This document shows positions 1 to 8,925 of a stretch of DNA of 64,000 nucleotides, one piece after another. Below the pieces are notes generated by a model. The model was given only the letters and a program-made list of their open reading frames with translations. It ran no database searches and was not told the DNA's origin. How positions within the stretch are numbered: the stretch's first letter is position 1; each line of letters begins with the position of its first letter. The position numbers and the translations under genes were made by a program. Source of the DNA: CmP2 sp052084925 (GTDB taxonomy: Bacteria > Actinomycetota > Actinomycetes > Actinomycetales > Micrococcaceae); assembly GCA_052084925.1 (NCBI GenBank), contig JBQDEV010000005.1:163340-227339 (forward strand), in the 5' to 3' direction.

Positions 1-610
1 GCTGGAACGCGTCCAGATCGCCCAACTGGGTGAAGGTCGCCGTCGATCCCTCCAGCTCGTCGCTGTCCACGGAATCGCAGGCTCCTGGAATCCGGGAGTA
101 CACCGACATCGGGTCCACATCCTCGGCGGTCTCGATCACCATGGTCTCGATGACCGGCGAGGCAGCATCATCTGAGGATTCTGAATCGCTCGCGTCACCG
201 GTGCTCTCGGGCTCGGACTCCGCCGTTTCGTAATGACCGGTCACCCCGATCAGCGCCTGGGTGCTGAATGCGTTGAGCTCCGCGAGCAGGTCCTCGCACT
301 GGCCGGTGGTGGTGAACTCGCTGAGCGAGAAGTACATGGTGAAGGGCTGGTTCTCGTACGATTCGACGCTGAGCTCGAAATCCCCGGGCATCGCCTCATC
401 GCCGGTGGTCAGCAGTACGCCTGCGAGGTCCTCGACGCTCGCCTCAGGTGCCACACTCGCCGACGAGGACGCCGACTCCGACGGGGAGCCTGAGGGGCTC
501 TGCGACGGCTCCGGGGTGGGCTCGACGGTGCACGCCGTCAGCGTCAGTCCGGCCGTCACGAGCAAGAGAGCGGGAGCCGTCGTCAGCACACGCGTGCGGG
601 AATCTGCCAT
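1..610 (-). CDS. Secreted lipoprotein of unknown function (C-terminus beyond window)
   Basis: The reading frame opens at the ATG at 610 on the minus strand and stays open to the window edge, giving about 203 residues, so the C-terminus is missing. The N-terminus is a lipoprotein signal: a short basic stretch (MADSRTR), a hydrophobic core and a lipobox LTAC, with the Cys near residue 27. A Pro/Ser/Glu-rich linker typical of surface lipoproteins follows (EPTPEPSQSPSGSPSESAS). The rest is acidic and shows no motif I recognise. It is divergent from the YihY gene at 723. A metal- or substrate-binding role cannot be told from this fragment. Confidence 0.75.
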   Translation of the reverse strand, partial: MADSRTRVLTTAPALLLVTAGLTLTACTVEPTPEPSQSPSGSPSESASSSASVAPEASVEDLAGVLLTTGDEAMPGDFELSVESYENQPFTMYFSLSEFTTTGQCEDLLAELNAFSTQALIGVTGHYETAESEPESTGDASDSESSDDAASPVIETMVIETAEDVDPMSVYSRIPGACDSVDSDELEGSTATFTQLGDLDAFQ

Positions 611-722
611 GACCTTCACAGTAGTCTGCTCCGCCAAATCCATTCAACCGAGCCTGCTGGGACCGTTGAGCCAGCGCCGCGCTTCCCCAGCACGGTCCTG
701 CATCGGCGGTACGCTCGAAGCT

Positions 723-1994
723 ATGAGTTCTGCACCGAAACGACGGCGTCTGCGTCGCCTGTCCCGGCGCACTTACACCGCACCCCGAGCCTCGGTGATC
801 TACGTGCTGCGCCGCACCTGGATGCGCCTGATCGAGATGCAGGTGTGGGACGTCGCGGGCACGATGACCTTCTACGCGATGCTCTCGGTGCTGCCCGCAC
901 TGGTCTCAGTGGTCTCGTTGGTATCCCTACTCGGGCTCCAGGAAGAGACCGTGGAGGCGGCCGCCGGGTTGATCCACGAGCTGGTGCCGGCCATGGAGCC
1001 GAACACCATCAGCTCCACCGTCCTCGACCTGGGCAATACCGGCGGCGGGGTATTGGGCTTGGTCGCCGGCCTGCTCGGTTCCCTGTACTCAGCATCGAAT
1101 GTGCTGGCCGCCTTCCACCGGGCGATGCACCGGCTCTATGACACCCGCGAAGGTCGCCCGCTCCTGCTGTTCCGGGCCCGGGTGGCACTGGAGACCATCG
1201 GCGTCATGCTGGTCACCATCGCGGTGCTGCTACTGATCACGGTGGGCGGCGATTTCTCGGAGCGCCTCGGCACCATGCTGGGCTTCACCACCGAATCGGT
1301 GGCCACCTGGAACACCGTGAAGTGGTGGGTAATCCTGGCGGTGCTCATCATCGCGGTCTCCACCGCCTACTATTCCACCCCTAACGTCAAGCTCCCCCGC
1401 TACCGACTGGTGACCGCCGGTGGAGCGTTCACCGTGCTGGTGCTGTTCTTCGCTCTGCGCACCGTCGGCTGGCTGATGGATTCCGTGAGCACGTTCTCCC
1501 AGGTTCTGACCACCCTGAACGGGGTCATCGTCATCATCGTGATGACGTGGGTGGCCACCATGGTGCTCATCGCCGGAGCTGCCTGGGACGCCGAGGTGCT
1601 GCGCGCCCGTCAGCTCGCCGCAGGACTGCCTGCCTGGGACACCCTGCAGCTGCGCACCGTGCACACCCGCGTGCTCGAGGACCTGGACCGCCAGGCCGCC
1701 GAGGAGCACCGGGTCGGGCGGATCATCGCCCGCTCCGGGGAGACCAACGAGCCGATCACCACGGTGAAGACCTCACGACTGGCCGAATCCGGATCAATTT
1801 TCGCCCTCGACGCCGGCAGCCACCGGCTCACGACCGGCACCCCCTACGTGCGCGAGACGTTTCTGTCCCGTCACGCCGAGCTCACCGCGGCCGCCGACGC
1901 CGCGGAGACCGCCGAGGCGCAAGACCTCGACGCATCACACCCCGATCTTCCTGCAGCGCAGGATCCTTCCGACCGAAAGGACAATGCATCATGA
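723..1994 (+). CDS. YihY/BrkB (UPF0761) family inner-membrane protein
   Basis: A 423-residue polytopic membrane protein of the YihY/virulence factor BrkB family, whose function is not settled. The family signature is visible: an Arg-rich N-terminus, the amphipathic entry segment with WDVAGTMTFYAMLS, and about six hydrophobic segments between residues 50 and 290 (for example VIIVMTWVATMVLIAGAAWDA). A polar, Ala/Glu-rich C-terminal tail of about 120 residues is probably cytoplasmic. I chose the ATG at 723 because upstream codons in the same frame lie inside the divergent lipoprotein gene and look non-family. The stop overlaps the next start by four bases (ATGA), so the two genes are translationally coupled. 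Confidence 0.85.
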   Translation: MSSAPKRRRLRRLSRRTYTAPRASVIYVLRRTWMRLIEMQVWDVAGTMTFYAMLSVLPALVSVVSLVSLLGLQEETVEAAAGLIHELVPAMEPNTISSTVLDLGNTGGGVLGLVAGLLGSLYSASNVLAAFHRAMHRLYDTREGRPLLLFRARVALETIGVMLVTIAVLLLITVGGDFSERLGTMLGFTTESVATWNTVKWWVILAVLIIAVSTAYYSTPNVKLPRYRLVTAGGAFTVLVLFFALRTVGWLMDSVSTFSQVLTTLNGVIVIIVMTWVATMVLIAGAAWDAEVLRARQLAAGLPAWDTLQLRTVHTRVLEDLDRQAAEEHRVGRIIARSGETNEPITTVKTSRLAESGSIFALDAGSHRLTTGTPYVRETFLSRHAELTAAADAAETAEAQDLDASHPDLPAAQDPSDRKDNAS

Positions 1995-3316
1995 CCGACC
2001 CGGCACAGACCGTTCCGGCCGTACCCCACTACTTCCCCGACGAGCGCTCGATGCGCCAGCGGATGGAGACCGGTGAGGCGTACCTGGCGCTCGACGACGA
2101 GCTGGGTTCGGCTTCGGCGCGGGCCCAGCGGCTCACCGAGGAATACAACGCCACCACCGTGGATGACGGTGCCACCCGCACCACGCTGCTACAGGATCTG
2201 CTGGGTACGGTCGGCGAGCAGGTGGAGATCCGCCCGCCGTTCAACGTCGACTATGGGCGCTACATCAGCATTGGCGACCGCACCTTCGCCAACTTCGGCC
2301 TGATCGCCCTCGACATCGCGCCCATCACCATCGGCGCCGACGTGCAGATCGGGCCGCGCGTGCAACTGATCACCGCCTCCCATCCGGTGGAGGCCGGGCC
2401 ACGCCGAGCCAAGTGGGAGTCCGGTGAGCCCATCGTCATCGGCGACAACGTCTGGCTCGGTGCCGGTGTGGTGGTCGGACCGGGTGTGACTATCGGCGCG
2501 AACACGGTGGTCGGAGCCGGAGCAGTCGTCACCCGGGATCTGCCCGCCGATGTGGTCGCCGTCGGTGTTCCCGCCCGGCCGATCAAATCCCTGCCGGAGG
2601 ATCCGGAGACCGGGTTCTCCACGGTGGCGCTGGACCCGGAGCCGGACACAGCCGAGACCGCCGCCGATCCTGCGGCCGTGCTTCCGGGCGGTGCAGAAGG
2701 CACACCGAACAAGTGGACTCAGGCGGTCACCGCCGACCCGGAGCATTCCCAGCGCTACGCCCAGCGGTGGCGGCGGCTCGCAGCGGAAGGACTCGACGTC
2801 GACGGCGAGGCCCGGCTCATCAACGCCCTGGCCGAGCGCGAGTCCCGGATCTTCGACGCCGGCTGCGGCACAGGACGCACCGGCGGCCACCTGGCCGCGG
2901 CCGGACACAGCGTGGTCGGAGTCGACCTGGACCCGCACCTCATCGAGGTGGCCCGCACCGACTTTCCCGATGCCACCTGGTTCACCGGCGACCTGGAACA
3001 CCTCGAGGCCTCGCTCTCCGAGGAGGCCCGCGCCGCCGTCGAGGAGCCGTTCGACCTAGTAGTCAGTGCCGGCAACGTCTTCGGATTCCTCGCCTCGGCG
3101 GGCCGCCGTCCGGCGCTGCGCGCCCTGCACGAGTTACTCGCTTCCGGCGGCCGCGCCGTGGTCGGCTACGGCGCCGGCCGCGGCTACTCCTTCACGGAGT
3201 TCCTCGCCGACGCCGAGCAGGTGGGCTTCACGGTGGAGGCACAGTATTCGACCTGGACCCTGCAGCCTTTCACCGAGGATTCCGATTTCCTCGTCGCGGT
3301 GCTGTGCCGGGGCTGA
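1991..3316 (+). CDS. Fused maltose/galactoside O-acetyltransferase and SAM-dependent methyltransferase
   Basis: One 441-residue frame carries two enzymes. Residues 1-200 are a maltose/nodulation-type acetyltransferase of the left-handed beta-helix (hexapeptide) superfamily: the N-terminal cap RQRMETGEAY, then FNVDYGRYISIGDRTFANFG, the catalytic-His region TASHPVEA, hexapeptide repeats (IGDNVWLGAGVVVGPGVTIG) and the closing VGVPARPI. After an acidic linker (about 205-235), residues 240-441 form a class I methyltransferase with motif I as FDAGCGTGRTGG and an acidic end of strand 2 (VGVDLD). No stop or good ribosome-binding site separates them; the only in-frame candidate, a GTG at 2678, lacks a Shine-Dalgarno sequence. 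The substrate of either half is unknown. Confidence 0.8.
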   Translation: MTDPAQTVPAVPHYFPDERSMRQRMETGEAYLALDDELGSASARAQRLTEEYNATTVDDGATRTTLLQDLLGTVGEQVEIRPPFNVDYGRYISIGDRTFANFGLIALDIAPITIGADVQIGPRVQLITASHPVEAGPRRAKWESGEPIVIGDNVWLGAGVVVGPGVTIGANTVVGAGAVVTRDLPADVVAVGVPARPIKSLPEDPETGFSTVALDPEPDTAETAADPAAVLPGGAEGTPNKWTQAVTADPEHSQRYAQRWRRLAAEGLDVDGEARLINALAERESRIFDAGCGTGRTGGHLAAAGHSVVGVDLDPHLIEVARTDFPDATWFTGDLEHLEASLSEEARAAVEEPFDLVVSAGNVFGFLASAGRRPALRALHELLASGGRAVVGYGAGRGYSFTEFLADAEQVGFTVEAQYSTWTLQPFTEDSDFLVAVLCRG

Positions 3317-3353
3317 CACCCCCTGTCGGGTCTCGGCCCACACCCACCGACGC

Positions 3354-3395
3354 AACGACGCCGGCCCCTGCACGGGACCGGCGTCGTTGTTTGTT
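3354..3395 (+). terminator. Rho-independent terminator after the acetyltransferase-methyltransferase gene
   Basis: An 11-bp GC-rich stem (AACGACGCCGG pairing with CCGGCGTCGTT, arms 3354-3364 and 3378-3388) is followed by the T-rich stretch TTGTTTGTT. It lies 37 bases after the stop codon at 3316 and also separates this gene from the convergent DoxX gene. Confidence 0.8.
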
Positions 3396-3425
3396 CAGTT
3401 CTGTGCTGAAGCAGCGGGGCGAGTG

Positions 3426-4019
3426 TTACTTGCCCTTGCGCTGCGCCTTCAGGTCCTTGCGTGCCTTGCGCAGCGCTTCGACCTGCTCTTCGCGCGCCTG
3501 ATTGATGGCCTCGACACGATCGGAGGCCGCTTCCTGGATGGCCTCCACCTTGTCGCTCTTGGCGTCCGAGATCTTGCGGGCACGCTTGGCGGCGGCCTTG
3601 CGCTTGCTGCCCTTGCGGTTCGCCAGGGAATCCAGGGTCACGGCCACGCCGGCACCGAGCATGATGACATCCTTAGCCACCGAGGTGCCCTCCTGCGAAG
3701 GACGAACGCCGTCGTCCTCGGTCATCTCCGGAGTGTTCAGGTACATGTTGACCAGGCCCGCGGAGAAGGCGCTCAAGGCGGTGCCGGCCACCCAGCCCGG
3801 GACCACCGGCAGCAGCAGGGCCGCGCCCACGCCGACCTCGCTGAAGGTCAGGAAACGGCGGAAGGTGGCCGCGTCCATGTCCTTGACGGCGGGCAGACCC
3901 TTCTCGGCCATCTGGCGCAGACCCTCGGCCTGCTCGTCGGTCAGTTTGCGCTTGTTCAGGCCCGAGTTCAGCACGAACGCGCCCGTGGTCAGGCGCAGCG
4001 GGATCTGGACGATGCTCAT
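3426..4019 (-). CDS. DoxX-family membrane protein with charged C-terminal tail
   Basis: A 197-residue protein. Residues 1-125 show the DoxX-like four-helix membrane pattern (IPLRLTTGAFVLNSGLNK, FSEVGVGAALLLPVVPGWVAG). In better-known relatives this fold is a quinone-linked or oxidoreductase-associated membrane subunit, but no partner is seen here. The last 60 residues are an Ala/Lys/Arg/Glu-rich stretch predicted to be a long charged helix (SDRVEAINQAREEQVEALRK), unusual for DoxX. I chose the ATG at 4019 because GGAAGGA sits eight bases upstream; the longer frame from 4049 lacks one. It converges on the preceding gene. Confidence 0.75.
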   Translation of the reverse strand: MSIVQIPLRLTTGAFVLNSGLNKRKLTDEQAEGLRQMAEKGLPAVKDMDAATFRRFLTFSEVGVGAALLLPVVPGWVAGTALSAFSAGLVNMYLNTPEMTEDDGVRPSQEGTSVAKDVIMLGAGVAVTLDSLANRKGSKRKAAAKRARKISDAKSDKVEAIQEAASDRVEAINQAREEQVEALRKARKDLKAQRKGK

Positions 4020-4129
4020 GAGAGTCCTTCCGATGGGATCAGTTTCCACACCACTCTATAGTCACTCCCCCATCCTCTGTCAGCCCTGACCGCCCGCACG
4101 GGCTCGTCCGCGCCCGGAATCCGGCACGT

Positions 4130-4870
4130 TCACAGCGCGAGAATCCCCCGCACTACGGTGACCGCGGCGCCCACGCCGGCCAGCACCACGGCAAGGATCC
4201 GGGCCCGTTCGGCGCGCACCCGGCGGGAGAGAACCGACCCGATCACAATCCCGACGACGACGCCGAGACCCATCAGGGCGAAGAACCACCAGGGCGGCAG
4301 CACCTCGACCACGGCCGAGCCGAGCAGCAACTTGGTGGCCACCGAGAACACACCGAAGAGGAAGAACACCGGCTGCATGGTGGCGGCGAAGGCCCGCTGC
4401 GGCCACCGGGACACCTGGGCGAAGATCACCATGGCGGGCATCGCCACTCCGGCCACCGTGTTCAGGAATCCGCCGACGACCCCGGCGGAGAGCGCGGGAA
4501 CCGGGCCGGTCCATTCGGGTAGCCGCGGCAGCGAGAACGTCATCACCAGGGCCAACAGCACCACCGCACCCACCACGATCTGCAGCCAGGCCGCGGGCAT
4601 CGCCGCGACCAGCAGTGCACCCACCAGCGCGCCGAGAACTCCGATCGGCGCCAGCTGCGCCAGCCGTTTCCAATCGATGCCGGCCCAGACGGTGATCATG
4701 ATCAGCAACGCGGAGACGATCGTCGTGGCATTGGTGAGCAGCACCCCGGCCACGGGACCGAAGAGCAACACCATCACCGGAGTGACCACCAGTCCCACGC
4801 CCGCCCCGGAGACGCGCTGCAGGCACGCTCCCACCATTCCGGCGGCCACCGCGGCTAGCACCATCCACAT
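4130..4870 (-). CDS. TSUP-family (TauE/SafE) sulfite/anion exporter
   Basis: A 246-residue membrane protein of the TSUP (TauE/SafE, DUF81) family, which moves sulfonates, sulfite or other small organic anions. Two repeats are visible: GACLQRVSGAGVGLVVTPVM near residue 13 and its partner AGVVGGFLNTVAGVAMPAM near 130. Eight hydrophobic segments span the protein. The start is uncertain: ATG 4870 sits right after GGAG, while ATG 4864 has that GGAG at ideal spacing. The longer in-frame extension is Arg-rich and out of character. It is divergent from dedA at 4963. No neighbour points to a specific substrate. Confidence 0.8.
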   Translation of the reverse strand: MWMVLAAVAAGMVGACLQRVSGAGVGLVVTPVMVLLFGPVAGVLLTNATTIVSALLIMITVWAGIDWKRLAQLAPIGVLGALVGALLVAAMPAAWLQIVVGAVVLLALVMTFSLPRLPEWTGPVPALSAGVVGGFLNTVAGVAMPAMVIFAQVSRWPQRAFAATMQPVFFLFGVFSVATKLLLGSAVVEVLPPWWFFALMGLGVVVGIVIGSVLSRRVRAERARILAVVLAGVGAAVTVVRGILAL

Positions 4871-4962
4871 CTCCACGCACGCCACTCTAGCGCTGGGAGC
4901 AGTGTTGTGACTTGCTCGGGCGGCTCCAGCCACGGTCCAGGTTGATTGGGCACAATGATCCG

Positions 4963-5736
4963 ATGATCTCGACCGCGGCACTCGCCTCCGTACTGACGCC
5001 CCTGACCGCCGTTGCGCCCACGGACCAGGCGGACGTGTCCTACGGGTGGCTCGGCGACGCCGTCGTCGCCGTGATGGAGGCTGTCGGGCCAATCGGTGTC
5101 GGACTGGCGGTGCTCATCGAGAACATCTTCCCACCCATCCCCTCCGAGTTGTTCCTCGCGCTGGCCGGATTCACCGCGGCTTCGGGCGCCTTCACCGTGT
5201 GGGAGGCCGTGCTGTGGGCCACCGTCGGTTCGGTGGTGGGCGCGGCCCTGCTCTACGGGCTCGGCGCCTGGTTCGGGCGGCGTCGTCTGTACCGTGCCGC
5301 AGATTGGTTGCCGTTGGTGGATATCGACGACGTCGAGAAGACCGAACGGTGGTTCCTGCGCTTCGGCCACTGGACCGTGTTCGTCGGCAGAATGGTGCCG
5401 ATCTTCCGCTCGCTGATCTCCATTCCGGCCGGGGTGGAGCGCATGCACCTGGGCCTGTTCCTGCTGCTCACCACCTTGGGATCGGCGATCTGGAACACCC
5501 TGTTCATCGGCGGTGGGTACCTGCTAGGCGAGAATTTCCACCTGATCTCCGACTACGCGGACGTGTTCTCCAACGTGATCCTCGGGCTCGTGGTCGCCGC
5601 GATCGTGGTGTGGGTGACGCTGCGAGTGCTGCGCAATCGCCGTCGTGCCCAGGACCCGACATACCAGCCGCCCAGCGCCGATGAGGCGGCACGGCGCATC
5701 GACGCCCTGGTCCAGCACGGTCCCAGAACCCGTTGA
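4963..5736 (+). CDS. DedA-family membrane protein
   Basis: A 257-residue DedA/SNARE-associated family protein. In other bacteria these proteins act in lipid flipping (undecaprenyl phosphate or phospholipid translocation) and envelope homeostasis. The hallmark re-entrant loop ENIFPPIPSELFLALAGF occurs near residue 55 and the second motif FVGRMVPIFRSLISIPAG near 140. Further membrane spans lie at about 80-105, 165-190 and 195-225. The C-terminus is basic and cytoplasmic. It lies 26 bases before the penicillin-binding lipoprotein gene, so co-expression with a peptidoglycan enzyme is likely and fits a role in lipid-carrier recycling (inference). Confidence 0.88.
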   Translation: MISTAALASVLTPLTAVAPTDQADVSYGWLGDAVVAVMEAVGPIGVGLAVLIENIFPPIPSELFLALAGFTAASGAFTVWEAVLWATVGSVVGAALLYGLGAWFGRRRLYRAADWLPLVDIDDVEKTERWFLRFGHWTVFVGRMVPIFRSLISIPAGVERMHLGLFLLLTTLGSAIWNTLFIGGGYLLGENFHLISDYADVFSNVILGLVVAAIVVWVTLRVLRNRRRAQDPTYQPPSADEAARRIDALVQHGPRTR

Positions 5737-5762
5737 GGACCGCCACGCTTTAGAATGCAATC

Positions 5763-7979
5763 ATGCCCGCAGCACTCACCTCACACCCTGCTCGCTCCCC
5801 GCAGCCCCCGCGGTCGTCCCGGTTCTCGTCGCGCTTCCTCGGACTCGGCTCCCTCGGCGTCGTTCTCGCCCTGACCCTGTCCTCCTGCGGCACGGCACTG
5901 CCAGAGCCGAATAACGCCGCCGAAGCCTGGGTCAGTCAATTGACCTCGGAGGACCTCGCCGAGGTGGACACCGACGCACTCGCCACCGAGTCGTCCGATC
6001 CGGAGGCACTGGTGGAGGCGCTGTCCCAGCTGGAGCAGTACCCGATGACGGTCACCCTCGATGCGGTCGCCGTCGATGAGGAAACCGAAGACTCAGACGG
6101 CTCCGACGGCGCAGAGGGCGCAGCTGACGAGGACGCACCGGCCACCGCCACCGCTACCTACACGGTGAGCTGGGACCTGAGCGGCGTAGAGTCCAGCGAG
6201 GGCGCCGACCAGACAGCCGAGGCAAACGAGACAGCCGAGACGGACGAGACTGCATCGGAACAGACCGACACTGCGGACGACCAGTGGTCCTACACCGCCG
6301 AAACCACGCTGGTGTGGAATGAGGAGACCGAGGCTTGGCAGCCGCGGCTGACCCCGGAGTCGCTGGTGCCCGGGCTGGCCGAGGGCGGCTCCGTCGTCGT
6401 CACCGAGACCGCCTCTCAGCGCGGAAGGATCCTCGACGCAGACGGAGAGCCGATCGTCACCAACCGCCCGGTGCAACGCATCGGCATCGACAAGGCGCGC
6501 ATCATGGACGCTCTGCAGATCGAGGGCGAGCCCACCGCCGCCCAGCAGGAGGAAGCCGAGACCCTGCTCACCGATTCGGCCACCGCGCTGGCGACCGCCC
6601 TGGATCTCGACGTCGACACCTTCACTCAGCGCACCCTGAACGCCGGGCAGCGGGCGTTCGTCGAGTTCATCACCCTGCGGGCCGACGGTTCCGCCGACAT
6701 CCCCGCCGAGGACATCGGGGAGGTCACCGGGGCCCGGGTGATCGAGGACACCCAGATGCTCGGCCCCACGCGGCGCTTCGCCCGGTCTGTGCTGGGCACC
6801 TTCGGGGAGCCTTCCGCCGAGCAGATCGAGAACTCTGACGGCGCGCTGCAGGCCGGCGTGCCGACGGGGCTCTCCGGACTGCAGTCCACGTTCAACGCGG
6901 AGCTCACGGGCACCTCCGGCTTAGACATCAGCCTCGACCATGACGCCGACGATGAGACGGAGGCCGAGGCGGACGAACCGGTGCAGGAACCCGTCTCCTT
7001 CACCCGCGAACCCGTTGACGGCGCCTCGATCACCACCACCCTGGACCAGCAGGTCCAGCAGCTGGCCGAGGACACCATCGCCGATTCCGAGGTGCCGGCC
7101 GGCCTCGTCGTCGTGCGCCCCTCCGATGGGCACATCCTCGCCGCCGCCGACGGTCCGGAGTCGATGAGTTGGCCGGTGGCGATGTCCGGGAAGTACGCGC
7201 CCGGGTCCACCTTCAAACTGGTCACCGCCCTGGCGATGCTACGCAACGGGATGACTCCGGAGTCCACGGTGAACTGCCCGGCAACCATCAACACGGACGG
7301 CACCGAGATCGGCAACTTCGACGGCTATCCCTCGCAGTTCCTCGGCGAGATCACCCTGGCCCAGGCCATCGCCCAGTCGTGCAACACCGTGTTCGTGGGC
7401 CAGTGGAACGACATCACCGCCCAGCAGGAGTACGACGCCGCTGTCGCGCTCGGGCTGGTGGCGGACCCGGTGGTCGGCTTCGACGGCGCCTTCCTGGGCA
7501 CCCTGCCCGACGACGCCACCGGGGCTGGGCATGCCGCGAACCTGTTCGGCCAGGGCGTCACTCAGGCCTCACCGCTGGGCATGGCCACCGTGTCCGCCTC
7601 CATCGGGGCCGGCGCCACCGTGTCCCCGGTGCTGGTGACCGAACCGGCGGTGGACCCCACCGAGAACGAGAACCTGCCCGGTAACACCCCACTCACCGAA
7701 GAGGAAGCGGCCCAGCTGCGCGAGCTGATGGCTGGTCCGGTGAACGAGGGCACCGTGCCGATCCTGCAGCAGGTGCCCGGCGCACCGGTGCTCGCCAAGA
7801 CCGGCACCGCCCAGTTCGTCTCCGAGGGCGAGACCTTGGCGCACACGTGGATCACCTCACTGCACGGCGACCTCGCCGTCTCCCTGTTCTTCAACGAGGG
7901 CTTCGCCGGGTCTCAGACCAACGGGCCGGTGCTCGAGGAGTTCCTCACCGGGCTCGAGGAGATCATCCCCTCCGAGTGA
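5763..7979 (+). CDS. Penicillin-binding lipoprotein (class B transpeptidase, MecA-N type)
   Basis: A 738-residue peptidoglycan D,D-transpeptidase resembling mycobacterial PBP-lipo. A lipobox LTLSSC puts the lipidated Cys at residue 42. Residues 50-215 correspond to the NTF2-like MecA N-terminal domain, here with acidic insertions rich in Glu, Thr and Ala (for example around 140-180). The dimerisation domain follows (SQRGRILDADGEPIVTNRP near 220). The catalytic domain has all three motifs: STFK with Ser482, SCN at 539-541 and KTG at 679-681. The gene sits between dedA and trmB in one direction, with gaps of 26 and 61 bases. Confidence 0.93.
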   Translation: MPAALTSHPARSPQPPRSSRFSSRFLGLGSLGVVLALTLSSCGTALPEPNNAAEAWVSQLTSEDLAEVDTDALATESSDPEALVEALSQLEQYPMTVTLDAVAVDEETEDSDGSDGAEGAADEDAPATATATYTVSWDLSGVESSEGADQTAEANETAETDETASEQTDTADDQWSYTAETTLVWNEETEAWQPRLTPESLVPGLAEGGSVVVTETASQRGRILDADGEPIVTNRPVQRIGIDKARIMDALQIEGEPTAAQQEEAETLLTDSATALATALDLDVDTFTQRTLNAGQRAFVEFITLRADGSADIPAEDIGEVTGARVIEDTQMLGPTRRFARSVLGTFGEPSAEQIENSDGALQAGVPTGLSGLQSTFNAELTGTSGLDISLDHDADDETEAEADEPVQEPVSFTREPVDGASITTTLDQQVQQLAEDTIADSEVPAGLVVVRPSDGHILAAADGPESMSWPVAMSGKYAPGSTFKLVTALAMLRNGMTPESTVNCPATINTDGTEIGNFDGYPSQFLGEITLAQAIAQSCNTVFVGQWNDITAQQEYDAAVALGLVADPVVGFDGAFLGTLPDDATGAGHAANLFGQGVTQASPLGMATVSASIGAGATVSPVLVTEPAVDPTENENLPGNTPLTEEEAAQLRELMAGPVNEGTVPILQQVPGAPVLAKTGTAQFVSEGETLAHTWITSLHGDLAVSLFFNEGFAGSQTNGPVLEEFLTGLEEIIPSE

Positions 7980-8040
7980 ACTGCGGGAGGGACCGGGTGC
8001 GGACCGAGTCGGGCGCGAAAGTGCTCTACCCTGGTAGACG

Positions 8041-8832
8041 ATGAGTGAGAATCCTGCCCCCGATCTGCCCACCCAGCCGGCTCAGCACGCCCACGGCCAC
8101 AACCCGAACCCGGACCCGGCCCTGTTCCGCACCCAGCCGGTGTCCTTCGTCCGCCGCGGCGCCCGCCTGAACCCGGGCCGCCAGGCCGCCTGGGACCGGA
8201 TGAGCCCACACACCGTGCTCGAGGTGCCCCGCGACCGCGCCGACACCTCGGTGGCGCCGGGCTCGCAGCTGGACCTCGTCGAGGTCTACGGGCGGACCGG
8301 CCCGCTCGTCGTCGACATCGGCTGTGGTCAGGGTGAGTCCACGCTGGCCGGGGCGCAGGCCCGCCCGGAGGCGAACTTCCTCGCCGTCGAGGTCTACACC
8401 CCGGGAGTGGCAGCCCTGCTGCTGGGCATGGAGCAGCACGGGTTGGACTCCATCCGTGCCGTGCAGGCCAACGCCCCCGAGGTGCTGGACCACCTGTTGC
8501 CCGAGGCCGGCGCGGACGAGGTCTGGATCTTCTTCCCCGACCCCTGGCATAAGGCCCGTCACCACAAGCGCCGCCTGGTCAGCGACTCCCTGGTGCCCCA
8601 GCTCGCCCGGGTGCTGCGCGACGGCGGCACGCTGCGGCTGGCCACCGACTGGGAGGACTACGCCTGGCAGATGCGCGAGGTGCTCGACGACGCCGCCGAC
8701 CTGCACAACCTCCACGACGTATTCGCCCCGCGCTTCGAGACCCGCCCGCTCACCAGTTTCGAAAACAAAGCCCACCGCGCCGGGCGCGAGATCTTCGACC
8801 TGACCTACGTTCGCCGCGACCGCGCTGACTAG
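8041..8832 (+). CDS. trmB: tRNA (guanine-46-N7)-methyltransferase
   Basis: A 263-residue SAM-dependent enzyme that forms m7G46 in the variable loop of tRNAs. Motif I is VDIGCGQGESTL (about residue 92), and the family signature FFPDPWHKARHHKRRLV occurs at about 164-180. TDWEDYAWQM near 200 is a further conserved block. The first 45 residues are a Pro/His-rich extension before the core. Start ATG 8041 follows the penicillin-binding lipoprotein by 61 bases, and the two may be co-transcribed. Confidence 0.93.
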   Translation: MSENPAPDLPTQPAQHAHGHNPNPDPALFRTQPVSFVRRGARLNPGRQAAWDRMSPHTVLEVPRDRADTSVAPGSQLDLVEVYGRTGPLVVDIGCGQGESTLAGAQARPEANFLAVEVYTPGVAALLLGMEQHGLDSIRAVQANAPEVLDHLLPEAGADEVWIFFPDPWHKARHHKRRLVSDSLVPQLARVLRDGGTLRLATDWEDYAWQMREVLDDAADLHNLHDVFAPRFETRPLTSFENKAHRAGREIFDLTYVRRDRAD

Positions 8833-8907
8833 CAGAGATCTCCCCGGAATCCTACCGCCGAGTCGTCCCCGCTCATCTGAGGCTGGTACCCTATGTCCTC
8901 GTAAACC

Positions 8908-8925
8908 CGCAGGTAACGACCTGCG
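8908..8925. promoter_or_regulatory. Perfect hairpin in the leader of the BCCT gene
   Basis: In the 180-base region between trmB and the BCCT gene there is a perfect 7-bp stem CGCAGGT/ACCTGCG with an AACG tetraloop. Just upstream, GGTACCCTATG (about 8885-8895) resembles an actinobacterial -10 element. The hairpin could be a leader element or a weak trmB terminator. No known riboswitch consensus was recognised here. Confidence 0.35.

Noticed and set aside
2678..3316. Separate methyltransferase gene starting at GTG 2678
   Set aside because: No Shine-Dalgarno sequence precedes the GTG and there is no stop between the two domains, so a fusion is the simpler reading. An internal start is not excluded.
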